From: Formosa sp. L2A11
GTDB lineage: Bacteria; Bacteroidota; Bacteroidia; Flavobacteriales; Flavobacteriaceae
Direction: 5' to 3'
Assembly: GCF_009796865.1 (NCBI RefSeq)
Contig: NZ_CP047028.1
Span: 2,976,001 to 3,040,000 of the forward strand
Length of the DNA: 64,000 nucleotides
Below, piece by piece: positions 18,564-26,590 of the stretch (its first letter is position 1; every line of letters starts with the position of its first letter). Made by a program: the position numbers and the translations under genes. The notes under the pieces were generated by a model, which saw nothing but the letters and a program-made list of their open reading frames with translations, did no database searches and was not told the origin of the DNA.

Positions 18564-19235
18564 TTGAAATTTAAAGACAAAGACCTTATTATATTCGACT
18601 TTGATGGCACACTCATCAATAGTATTCCTGATTTAACATTGGCTATAAATAAAATGTTAGCGTATTATAATGCATCACCATTAACAATACAACACGTTAC
18701 ACCTTTTATTGGAAATGGAGCAAAACCTTTAGTGCAAAGAGCTTTAGAATATGCCATGCCAGATAAAAAACTAACAGACGCTTTTTTTAAAGAAGCTTTC
18801 GAAATTTATTTAGCCGCTTACAAAAACGAAACATGCAAAGATACTTTTATGTATCCTGGTGTTTTAGAAACTTTAAAAGACTTAAAAAAACGAGGGTTTA
18901 AAATAGTGATTTGCACCAATAAACCTTATGGTTTTATAGCACCTATTTTAGAGACTCTAGATATTAAACAATACTTTAATTCTTGGATAGGAGAAGACTC
19001 TTTAGCTAAGAAAAAACCAGATGCTTTACCGCTTTTACATTTAGTAAAACAAATGGAAACAACTATAGAAAAAAGTGTAATGGTTGGAGATTCTAAGAAC
19101 GACATACTTGCTGCACAAAATGCAAATATGGAAAGTATTGGTGTAAGTTATGGTTATAACTATAACGAGAATATTGCAGATTATAATCCAACGGTAGTCG
19201 TAGATAATTTTTCAGAGCTACAAAACTTATTTTAA
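18564..19235 (+). CDS. HAD-family phosphatase, phosphoglycolate phosphatase-like
   Basis: 223 residues from TTG. HAD motif I IFDFDGTLINS with nucleophile Asp12 and Asp14; motif II region VICTNKP; motif III Lys in SLAKKKPDALP; motif IV MVGDSKNDILAAQNA. The cap sequence following motif I (FIGNGAKPLVQRAL) is that of Gph-type phosphatases, so 2-phosphoglycolate is the likely substrate, though relatives hydrolyse other phosphoesters. It ends one base before the next gene, so the two form an operon. Confidence 0.85.
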   Translation: MKFKDKDLIIFDFDGTLINSIPDLTLAINKMLAYYNASPLTIQHVTPFIGNGAKPLVQRALEYAMPDKKLTDAFFKEAFEIYLAAYKNETCKDTFMYPGVLETLKDLKKRGFKIVICTNKPYGFIAPILETLDIKQYFNSWIGEDSLAKKKPDALPLLHLVKQMETTIEKSVMVGDSKNDILAAQNANMESIGVSYGYNYNENIADYNPTVVVDNFSELQNLF

Positions 19236-19236
19236 T

Positions 19237-20670
19237 ATGAGTAAAATTTATAATGTAGGTATTATTGGAGGAGGTGTTTCCGGAGTTGTTATCTCTTTAC
19301 AACTCGCAAAATATGGTATAGACAATATTGTGTTTGAACAAGAACCAAGTGTTGTAAATGGTCCTCCTTTTTGCCATTTACATGCTGGAGGAAATTTATA
19401 TCCAGATATATCAGACGAGCAATGTAGAATTCTTATGAAGCAATCTATAGAAATGGCGCGATTATTTCCGCAGTCTATAGACGAAAGACCAACATTTATT
19501 AGCATTCCTAAAACGGAAGTTTATACCGTAGAAAATATTGAGAGCAGACTAGAAATGTTAGTCTCTTACTATAAAGAATTAATAAAAGAAGATCCAGAAA
19601 ACGAAATTCTAGGCGCTCCAGAAAACTATTATAAACTATATACCAAAACAGATTTAGTTGCTTTAGCAGCACAATCTACAGTAAAACGTCCAACATCTGC
19701 AGATGAATGGATGACAAATGCTATTAAGTTAATAGACTACGAGAAGTTAAAAACGCCTATAATATTAGTTCAGGAATACGGTTGGAACTTGTTTAGATTA
19801 GGAGCTCAGGCACAATTAGCATTAGAAAAAGCAGAACATTGCGACCTAAAAATGAATACTTTTGTTACAGAGATAAAAGATGTTCGTGAGCAAAATTTAG
19901 ACTATAACTGGGAAATACACACAAAAGATGCAATCTATAAGGTGAAGTATTTAGTGAATTCTAGCGGATTTAAAACAGGTACAATCGATGAGTCTTTACA
20001 TTTAAACACAGAACGTTTAATTGAATTTAAGGCTGCCTATGTTTCTAAATGGAAACCTATTCCGGGTTTAATTCCAGAGCTTATTTTTCATGGAAAACGT
20101 GGTACACCACACGGTATGGCACAACTTACTCCGTATTGTGATGAGTATTATCAAATTCATGGTATGACAGAAGATATTACTTTATTCGAAAATGGATTGG
20201 TACACTCTGAAGGTAATACGGTACAACCCGAATTTAACAAAAGTATTACCCAAAAGCTACATCGCGATTGGAAAGCAGACGAAATTAAAAGCAGAACAGA
20301 AAATGCCATAGATTTTGTTGGTAAATTTATGCCTTCATTTAAATCTGCAACAGTTGGAGGTCCACCAATGTACGGCGCACAACAAATTCCAGGAAACGAT
20401 CCAAATTTAAGAGTTGGAGAAGTCCACTTTCCTTGCCCATCTTATGCGCGTAGTGAAATTGTAAAGGCATCTTCTGCCCTAACGGTTGCAAATCAAATTT
20501 TAAATAAAATTAAGGAAGAAGGTCATATATCAATTATACCTTCTAAAGTAAAACAAAACCCATTATTAGATTGTATTTCTAAGCAAGATATTAATGTGTT
20601 ATCTTCAGAATTAGCCATACAACGTGGTTATCCCGGAGCATTATCTAAATTAGTTATAGAGAAAGATTAA
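19237..20670 (+). CDS. FAD-dependent oxidoreductase (DAO-type fold)
   Basis: 477 residues. The N-terminal NVGIIGGGVSGVVISLQLAK is a GxGxxG dinucleotide site with a following acidic residue (VFEQE). PPFCHLHAGGNLYP and a late VGEVHFPCPSYARSE segment fall where DAO-like flavoproteins bind substrate. KYLVNSSGFKTG is the second FAD contact. Substrate not recognisable. It starts immediately after the HAD phosphatase, so the two genes may share a pathway. Confidence 0.75.
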   Translation: MSKIYNVGIIGGGVSGVVISLQLAKYGIDNIVFEQEPSVVNGPPFCHLHAGGNLYPDISDEQCRILMKQSIEMARLFPQSIDERPTFISIPKTEVYTVENIESRLEMLVSYYKELIKEDPENEILGAPENYYKLYTKTDLVALAAQSTVKRPTSADEWMTNAIKLIDYEKLKTPIILVQEYGWNLFRLGAQAQLALEKAEHCDLKMNTFVTEIKDVREQNLDYNWEIHTKDAIYKVKYLVNSSGFKTGTIDESLHLNTERLIEFKAAYVSKWKPIPGLIPELIFHGKRGTPHGMAQLTPYCDEYYQIHGMTEDITLFENGLVHSEGNTVQPEFNKSITQKLHRDWKADEIKSRTENAIDFVGKFMPSFKSATVGGPPMYGAQQIPGNDPNLRVGEVHFPCPSYARSEIVKASSALTVANQILNKIKEEGHISIIPSKVKQNPLLDCISKQDINVLSSELAIQRGYPGALSKLVIEKD

Positions 20671-20697
20671 TTTTTTCTACTTTCAAAATTACATACT

Positions 20698-20746
20698 AAA
20701 TCAAGGTTAAAATATTAATAAAATATTTTAACCTTGATTTTATTTT
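20698..20746. terminator. perfect 19-bp hairpin with T run
   Basis: 20698-20716 is the exact reverse complement of 20722-20740, loop AATAA, followed by TATTTTT. It lies 28 bases after the flavoprotein gene and would end that operon. Confidence 0.85.
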
Positions 20747-21010
20747 TACATCTCTTTTGTAGTAAAAATAAACATCACGTTTCTTAAACACATGTAATCA
20801 GATAAAAATCATCTTCAACAACACACATAATTTGTCTGAAACTTAAAATATTATTTTTTTTTAAAATCTCTGGCAAAAGAGAAATAAGATTATATTTTTT
20901 TTATATTTAACTATAAATCAAATTTTTACATCTATTTTATAAAATATAGCGAGTAAAAATCTAAAAATATAGCGCATAACAAATTTAAAATAAACACTAA
21001 AACCTACGCC
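20747..21010. other. gap before the CPBP gene with a direct repeat
   Basis: No gene seen. Very AT-rich. AAATATAGCG occurs twice (20942-20951 and 20965-20974), 23 bases apart and just upstream of the CPBP gene; it may be a regulator site, or chance in this composition. Confidence 0.35.
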
Positions 21011-21649
21011 ATGGAGTTAACTAAAAAAAGAATTGTAATTGCCTCCCCATTTCTTATTATCGGAATTAACTTCGGAATTGCCCACTTGTTTGGGTATTTT
21101 ATCGGGAAATGGGCATTTATCCCCATTATATTAATTGAATGGTGTCTGTTTATTTTTTTTATTTTAAGGTTTACAGAAATTGAAGCCCGAAAAAAATGGT
21201 TAAAAAAATCTAAAGGTCCTATGGGTTGGAATATTCTAGCCATATGCATTGGTTTACTCCCGCTCCCCTTATTTTTTATGCACTATAACACACTAAACAG
21301 TTGGAGCGTTTGGATACCTTGGATTTTGTTAGCATTAATTAATCCTTGGCTAGAAGAGTTTTATTGGCGTGGTCTGCTTTTAGACTACACAAGGAATTGG
21401 TCTAAATGGACAGCTATTATTTTTACAAGTGTACTATTTGCACTTAATCATGCTGTTTTTGGAGTAAATTCTGAATTAAATAGTGGTATTACAGTTATAA
21501 TTTCTACATGTATACTAGGACTCGTTTGGGGATTTGTATACAAGAAGACAGAGAGTTTAAAATGGATTATATTCGCTCACTTTTTAGTAGACTTTCTTAA
21601 TTTATCTGCAGCTTCATTCTTAGATTTATATGAAAAAGGAACATGGTAA
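21011..21649 (+). CDS. CPBP-family intramembrane metalloprotease
   Basis: 212 residues, about six transmembrane helices. The three CPBP motifs are present: LEEFYWRG with Glu115-Glu116 and Arg120, FALNHAVFG with His147, and HFLVDFLNL with His190 and Asp194. These residues bind the catalytic metal in the Rce1-like fold. Inner membrane. It lies upstream of a two-component system on the same strand but 155 bases away, so a link is not assured. Confidence 0.88.
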   Translation: MELTKKRIVIASPFLIIGINFGIAHLFGYFIGKWAFIPIILIEWCLFIFFILRFTEIEARKKWLKKSKGPMGWNILAICIGLLPLPLFFMHYNTLNSWSVWIPWILLALINPWLEEFYWRGLLLDYTRNWSKWTAIIFTSVLFALNHAVFGVNSELNSGITVIISTCILGLVWGFVYKKTESLKWIIFAHFLVDFLNLSAASFLDLYEKGTW

Positions 21650-21792
21650 ATATAGAAACAGTTAGCCTCAAAACTTTGAAGAATATTCGTATAAAATAAA
21701 ATCTTATTTATATATCCCCTTTAGAACAAAATACAGATTATAAATCATTAAAATATTAACTCTAATTCGATACACTTTTCAAAATTCAATCT

Positions 21793-21800
21793 TACTTTTG
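21793..21800 (+). promoter_or_regulatory. candidate -7 box TACTTTTG of the two-component operon
   Basis: Matches the Bacteroidota consensus TAnnTTTG and ends four bases before the ATG of the response regulator, which would give a near-leaderless transcript. No clear -33 TTTG was found, so support is moderate. Confidence 0.4.
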
Positions 21801-21910
21801 TAATATGAAAATTTTAATTATTGAAGATGAAGTTGAATTACAAGAAACGATTAAAAAATCGCTTTTAAAAGAAAAATACACTGTAGAAACTGCTAGTGAT
21901 TTTAACTCTG

Positions 21911-21915
21911 CCAAC
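21911..21915. repeat. target-site duplication, left copy
   Basis: CCAAC immediately left of the insertion sequence, identical to the copy at 23236-23240. Confidence 0.85.
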
Positions 21916-21965
21916 TGTTTTGACCCCTATAAAACAAGAGTAATCTTTTAAATTTCGATTATTGC

Positions 21966-22811
21966 TTAAGCTGTTAATTTTTTCATTAAAATGAGGTGTT
22001 TATCAGCGTCCCATTTTTCCATTGGTGTAATTCGTCCTAAGAGCCCATGTAGCCTAGTATTATTATAAAAAGTCACATACCTTTTTAAGATTTGTTCAAT
22101 TTGCCCAAAATATCGATAATCAACTTTTTGAAAAATTTCTTTTTTTAGTATTCCATGATAGGCTTCTATATGCGCATTTTCTTCTGGTGTGGCTATATGT
22201 GTAAATTCTTGCTGAACCCCAATTAGCCCAAGATATTCACGTACATTATTTGCAATAAACTGGCTACCGTTGTCACTTCTAATAACAACATTATTAGGGT
22301 ATTGGTATTCTGCAAACAACTCTGATAAAAACGCTATCACCTTATCCTGTTTAATAGAAAAAGAAAAATAGTCTTTTAATATTCTACGAGTATGTACGTC
22401 TATGATGGATAATAAATAAGCGTTTTTACCCACACTAGGAACCCATACCGTCTTTATATCCATCTCTAAACATTCCATTGGTCTAGAGGTGTTTACTTTT
22501 CTGAATTTTACAAATTTACGCCCAGAACCACTTCTGTTTATCCGATTCTCTAGTTTTAGCATGCCCTGTTCTTTCATAATTCTATAGAGCTTTTTATGAT
22601 TAATCACGTATGCTTCTTTTTTCAAGTAAGAAGTCATTAATCGGTAACCACAATCTATAAATTCATGACTTAAAATCTCTTTTATAGAAGCAATAACAGC
22701 GTCTTGATTAACCCAGCCTCTAGATTTATGATAGGTGAGCTTACTAGGAGTATTACCTTTTTTTCCGAAACTTGGAGTACGGTAATAGCTACTATGAACC
22801 ATCCCTACCAT
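21966..22811 (-). CDS. IS3-family transposase OrfB (DDE integrase domain)
   Basis: 281 residues from the ATG at 22811; the frame is open further up to the frameshift site, so the true product is the OrfAB fusion. It has an HTH-like segment (CGYRLMTSYLKK), then the rve catalytic core: Asp in CLEMDIKTVWV, Asp in VIRSDNGSQF, and Glu in EENAHIEAYHGILKKEI, i.e. the DDE triad with the K seven residues after the Glu. The end TRLHGLLGRITPMEKW is typical of the family. Catalyses transposition. Confidence 0.93.
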   Translation of the reverse strand: MVGMVHSSYYRTPSFGKKGNTPSKLTYHKSRGWVNQDAVIASIKEILSHEFIDCGYRLMTSYLKKEAYVINHKKLYRIMKEQGMLKLENRINRSGSGRKFVKFRKVNTSRPMECLEMDIKTVWVPSVGKNAYLLSIIDVHTRRILKDYFSFSIKQDKVIAFLSELFAEYQYPNNVVIRSDNGSQFIANNVREYLGLIGVQQEFTHIATPEENAHIEAYHGILKKEIFQKVDYRYFGQIEQILKRYVTFYNNTRLHGLLGRITPMEKWDADKHLILMKKLTA

Positions 22812-22861
22812 ATTAATTATGTTGGTTTTACTAATTTTATGTTTACTATAAATAGCATTTA

Positions 22862-23173
22862 CTAAATCTTTCTTGGATCGGACGTCCCAAACTTTTTTTT
22901 TAAAAGTTCCCGTTGTACTTCCAATTCAATTTCCTTGTTGCTTAGAAGCTTACGTAGTATTCTATTTTCTTCTTCTGCCTGTTTATGTTCTTTACTTTTA
23001 GTATCATAAGTGACTTTTAAGCCGGCTTCTCCTTGGCTCTCATGTTTCTTCTTCCAACTATAAAAAGTACCCGTACTAACTCCGTATTTACGACAGGTTT
23101 CTACGATACCTATCGCTTCTGAACTGGAGAGAATTTCTAACTTCTGATCTAAGGTCCATTTCTTATATTTCAT
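22862..23173 (-). CDS. IS3-family OrfA (helix-turn-helix) with -1 frameshift signal
   Basis: 103 residues: N-terminal helix-turn-helix (WTLDQKLEILSSSEAIGIVE, CRKYGVSTGTFYSWKKK) and a leucine-zipper-like end (EEENRILRKLLSNKEIELEV). Near the 3' end, nine A followed by G (22901 to 22892 on the minus strand) include A-AAA-AAG. A -1 slip here leads through KKVWDVRSKKDLVNAIYSK straight into OrfB without a stop, the usual way IS3 elements make their transposase. Confidence 0.92.
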   Translation of the reverse strand: MKYKKWTLDQKLEILSSSEAIGIVETCRKYGVSTGTFYSWKKKHESQGEAGLKVTYDTKSKEHKQAEEENRILRKLLSNKEIELEVQRELLKKKFGTSDPRKI

Positions 23174-23235
23174 ATCTCAAATATATTAATTTTGAAATTT
23201 AAAATATCACTCCGATCTTATTGGGGGCTAAACTA

Positions 23236-23240
23236 CCAAC
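23236..23240. repeat. target-site duplication, right copy
   Basis: CCAAC immediately right of the insertion sequence; the reading frame of the split response regulator resumes here. Confidence 0.85.
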
Positions 23241-23803
23241 GATAAAATTTCAATTTACAATTACGATTGTATTCTTTTAGATATTATGTTACCAAATGGA
23301 AATGGATTAGATTTACTAGCAAAATTAAAACAGTTGGGAAAATCTGAAAATGTTATTATTATTTCAGCAAAAAACTCTTTAGAAGACAAACTAAATGGTC
23401 TTGCAATGGGTGCCGACGATTATTTAACAAAACCATTTCATATTGCAGAGCTTAACGCAAGAATTAATGCGGTATTGCGCCGTAAAAATTTTAATGGTAA
23501 AACAAATGTAGAAATTGGTAATTGCGTTATAGACATTCAAGAACGTACATTAACAGTAAACCAAAAGCTTATTCATTTAAACCGGAAGGAGTTTGATATT
23601 CTTAATTATTTTTCATCAAATTAAAATAGACTTATCACTAAAACAGCTCTTGCAGAATACGTTTGGGGAGACCATATTGATCAAGCAGATAATTTAGATT
23701 TTATTTACTACCAAATTAAAAATTTACGTAAAAAACTAGAAGATTCTAATGCAAATATGGGTATAGAAACCGTATATGGTATTGGTTATAAACTGACTGA
23801 AAA

Positions 23804-25075
23804 ATGAAACTTTTAAACCAATCTTTAATATATTTATCGACTACTTTTCTTGTTATTATTGGAGCGTGGTCTATTATCTTTTACATTAATATAAAAGATG
23901 AAATACGAGATAGTATAGATGATGGTTTAGAAAACAATAAATTACTAATTATTCAAAAATCAAGAGTAGATTCTACCTTGCTTTCACAACATGAATTTGG
24001 TGGTAATAATTTTGAAATTCATCCCATTTCAAAACAAAATACATCGTTTAAAAAAGACGTGTATAAAGATACTTTAATGTATCGACACAACGAAGATGAT
24101 CTAGAACCTGTACGTATTTTACACTCTGTGTTTAAACATCAGAACACCTATTATCACTTAAAAATAATATCATCTTTAATAGAAGAAGACGATTTAATTG
24201 AAGATGCTTCTTATAGTGTTTTTTGGCTTTTTGTTATTTTAATTTCTAGCATCTTTATTATAAACAATATTGTTTTAAGAAAAATATGGCATCCGTTTTA
24301 CAGCATACTTAATAGACTAAAACACTACAAATTAAACGCCTTAGAATCGCCAATAAATGTAAATACAAAAACAAAAGAATTTATACAGTTACAAGATGCT
24401 TCTAATACATTAATACATCATACAAAAAAGGTATTTACAGCACAAAAACAGTTTACAGAAAATGCATCGCATGAGTTACAAACCCCAATTGCTATTATTA
24501 CAAATAAACTAGAATTACTGTTAGAATCTAAACATCTAAATGCTGATGATGCCAAAATAATAGCCGAAGTGATTAACATGACCGATCGCTTAAAAAAACT
24601 AAACAAAACCTTACTCCTACTTACTAAAATTGAAAACAAACAGTTTTTACAGCAAGAAAAAGTGTCTATAAATACCATAATTAAAGACATCGCTAAGGAA
24701 TATACAGAATATGCGGAGTTTAAAAATATTGAAATTAAAATTGAAGATGTTGGACATTTAGAAGTAGAAATGAATAGATCTTTAGCAGAAACACTAATTT
24801 CTAACTTAATTAAAAATGCTATTTTTCATAATATTGAACGTGGAAAAATTACCGTTTTTGTTTCACGTCACACCTTTTCAATCATAAATACAGGTCCTTC
24901 TGAATCACTAGATTCTAAAACAATCTTTAATAGATTTACAAAAGACGATTCTAAAACACAAAGCACAGGTCTTGGGCTTGCTGTTTGTCAGGCTATTTGT
25001 GATTTATATAATTATAATTTAAGCTACCAGTATATTCAAAATGAACATCACTTTTCTATAAACTTCAAAAATTAG
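23804..25075 (+). CDS. sensor histidine kinase
   Basis: 423 residues. Two transmembrane helices (about 7-29 and 139-157) flank a periplasmic sensor part of about 110 residues with no recognised fold. The HisKA box FTENASHELQTPIAI carries phospho-acceptor His223; the ATPase has the N box (LISNLIKNAIFHN), a shortened D/G region (INTGPSE) and LGLAVCQAICDLY. The ATG overlaps the stop of the broken response regulator. The kinase itself appears intact, so it is now without its cognate regulator unless another copy exists elsewhere. The downstream PepSY-like lipoprotein is probably part of the same signalling unit. Confidence 0.9.
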   Translation: MKLLNQSLIYLSTTFLVIIGAWSIIFYINIKDEIRDSIDDGLENNKLLIIQKSRVDSTLLSQHEFGGNNFEIHPISKQNTSFKKDVYKDTLMYRHNEDDLEPVRILHSVFKHQNTYYHLKIISSLIEEDDLIEDASYSVFWLFVILISSIFIINNIVLRKIWHPFYSILNRLKHYKLNALESPINVNTKTKEFIQLQDASNTLIHHTKKVFTAQKQFTENASHELQTPIAIITNKLELLLESKHLNADDAKIIAEVINMTDRLKKLNKTLLLLTKIENKQFLQQEKVSINTIIKDIAKEYTEYAEFKNIEIKIEDVGHLEVEMNRSLAETLISNLIKNAIFHNIERGKITVFVSRHTFSIINTGPSESLDSKTIFNRFTKDDSKTQSTGLGLAVCQAICDLYNYNLSYQYIQNEHHFSINFKN

Positions 25076-25248
25076 TAGACTTTAGAATAAATTCCAAATT
25101 CTTTCCAGATTTACACGCGACATTTGTTTTGTAATTAAAAAAAATGCAATCAAATTATGTTGAAAAAGATGGGCAATACATGTTGCGTCTGCTTTCTCCA
25201 GAAATGAAGTTAATAACAATAAAAAAGATTTCAACTATGATCACAAAA

Positions 25249-25701
25249 ATGAAAACAACAGTCGCATCAATTTTCATCGCTTTAATATGTTTCTCGTCAT
25301 GCAGTAGTGATGATGATAATAATTCTAATGATGTCCTTTTAGAGGAAGATGAAATACCTACAGAAATTACATCTTATGTTTCTACTCATTTTGAAACCAA
25401 TTCTATATTTAGAGCAGAAAAAGAGACAGAGAATAACAAAGTAAACTACAATATTTATTTAGAAACAAGTTACGAATTAGAATTTAATAGTGATTTTGAA
25501 ATTATAGAGATTGATGGAATTACACAATTACCAGATTCTGTAATCCCTGAATTAATATTAGATTATGTCACTGAAAATTACCCAGATAATGTAATTACAG
25601 ATTGGGAATTAGAAACAAATTACCAACAAGTAGAATTAAATAACGGATACGAATTAGAATTCGGCTTAAATGGAGATTTTATTCGATTAGATTTAGACTA
25701 A
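25249..25701 (+). CDS. PepSY-like lipoprotein (DUF2874 type)
   Basis: ATG at 25249 (or 25237) is preferred over the longer frame from 25144 because it places the lipoprotein signal MKTTVASIFIALICFSSC at the N-terminus. The mature part has two copies of a pattern I(T/P)..I..YV...(F/Y)P(D/E)N.I, namely IPTEITSYVSTHF and LPDSVIPELILDYVTENYP, each followed by a Y.(V/L)....ELEF strand, which fits PepSY-like repeats. Such proteins often sit next to two-component systems in Bacteroidota and may modulate the sensor. A strong terminator follows. Confidence 0.8.
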   Translation: MKTTVASIFIALICFSSCSSDDDNNSNDVLLEEDEIPTEITSYVSTHFETNSIFRAEKETENNKVNYNIYLETSYELEFNSDFEIIEIDGITQLPDSVIPELILDYVTENYPDNVITDWELETNYQQVELNNGYELEFGLNGDFIRLDLD

Positions 25702-25754
25702 AAAACAGTCTAAAACAGACAACACTTTATATTACTAGTACACACTTTTTTTTT

Positions 25755-25796
25755 AAGCTTACAATTTCAAATCTTTGAATTGTAAGCTTTTTTTTA
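25755..25796 (+). terminator. rho-independent terminator
   Basis: AAGCTTACAATT(T)CAAA pairs with TTTGAATTGTAAGCTT, 16 bp with one bulged T and a two-base loop, followed by seven or more T. Flanking A/T runs make it work in both directions. Confidence 0.88.
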
Positions 25797-25962
25797 TGAC
25801 GATTTTAGAATATCTGTTACTCTTTATTTTATACCTAAAATTATAAAGTGTACCTTTAAGTACTGAAAATGTATTATTTACACTCATATACTATTAATAT
25901 CATAAAATTAAACCACATTCTGTAATAAGATAAATTCAACTTAGCCCCATTCTAAACAAACT

Positions 25963-26439
25963 ATGTATAACTCGAAAAATCTTATAATTCCTATATTAAT
26001 CCTTTTAATTAGTTGTTCTAAGAATACATCTGAATCAAAAAAAACAAACCAAGAAAACACAACAGAATGGGTTTTATATAACACCAAAGATTCTATCCCT
26101 AGACTAATGATGTTAACATTAAAACAAGCTCTAAAAAATGATTTTAGTATAGCTAATCCAAATGAAGAATTTAACAGAACAGATGTTATAATTAATGATA
26201 CAATACCAAGAAAACAACTCCGGCTATTGTCTAGAAAAGGCAATTTTTGGAGAATGACATATATACAGGGTGGAATTGGGTTACATTATGTTTATACAGA
26301 ATGTAAAATAATAAAAGATACGATCTCTGATTTTAAAATTTCTCAAACCAATTTGAAGATAGAAAACAATGATACTATTGATTTCTATTTATATAAAAAA
26401 AGATTAAAATTAAATGATGTAAAAATTATTATGAAATAA
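25963..26439 (+). CDS. lipoprotein of unknown function
   Basis: 158 residues with lipoprotein signal ILLISC-SKNTSESKK. The mature part is charged with no cysteine-rich or catalytic motif; it contains RKQLRLLSRKGNFWRMTYIQGGIGLHYVYTECKI, a beta-like central block. Not recognised. Stands alone between a terminator and the GH2 gene. Confidence 0.65.
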   Translation: MYNSKNLIIPILILLISCSKNTSESKKTNQENTTEWVLYNTKDSIPRLMMLTLKQALKNDFSIANPNEEFNRTDVIINDTIPRKQLRLLSRKGNFWRMTYIQGGIGLHYVYTECKIIKDTISDFKISQTNLKIENNDTIDFYLYKKRLKLNDVKIIMK

Positions 26440-26525
26440 ATACTTCTAAATATCATAGCAAAAAAAACTTTAGTTTATTAATTCCATAAATGATAAAAGT
26501 TCTATTAATTACTTTACACATCTCT

Positions 26526-26533
26526 TATCTTTG
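26526..26533 (+). promoter_or_regulatory. candidate -7 box TATCTTTG of the GH2 gene
   Basis: Matches TAnnTTTG. A start of transcription just after it, near 26540, falls inside the longest possible frame (from 26531) and so favours translation from the ATG at 26591. Confidence 0.5.
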
Positions 26534-26590
26534 ACGATTTACAACACAAATAACCAATATGCTATTAGTCAAAAAAATAAAACAAACCAC

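Larger units (their letters stand above)
21916..23235 (-). mobile_element. complete IS3-family insertion sequence, about 1320 bp
   Basis: The element is bounded by identical CCAAC copies. Its ends form an imperfect inverted repeat of about 41 bases: the left end TGTTTTGACCCCTATAA and the complement of the right end TAGTTTAGCCCCCAATAA align with one gap, followed by GAGTRATMTTTTAAATTTC in both arms. It holds the standard two overlapping frames orfA and orfB on the minus strand. Precise reconstruction of the host reading frame after removal confirms the borders. Both frames are intact, so the insertion looks recent and the element may be active. Subgroup probably IS150 or IS3-like. Confidence 0.92.
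21805..23807 (+). pseudogene. OmpR-type response regulator split by an insertion sequence and a nonsense codon
   Basis: The 5' part (from ATG 21805) encodes MKILIIEDEVELQETIKKSL.. up to NSAN at the insertion point. Removing the insertion sequence plus one 5-base target copy joins this in frame to DKISIYNYDCILLDIMLPNG, which restores the phosphoacceptor Asp in the LLDIMLPNG motif, then AMGADDYLTKPF with the conserved Lys, and a winged-helix DNA-binding domain. A second lesion, TAA at 23622-23624 where relatives have a sense codon (FSSN-stop-NRLITKTALAEYVWGD), truncates that domain. The ancestral stop at 23805-23807 overlaps the kinase ATG by four bases, the normal coupling of such pairs. The gene cannot make a working regulator as sequenced. 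Confidence 0.93.

Noticed and set aside
20942..20974. AAATATAGCG direct repeat as an operator
   Set aside because: Only two copies, 23 bases apart, in very AT-rich DNA; not enough to claim a regulator site.
26531..26590. N-terminal 20 residues of the GH2 gene
   Set aside because: They would place a polar stretch in front of a clear signal peptide and overlap a probable promoter box; ATG 26591 is better.
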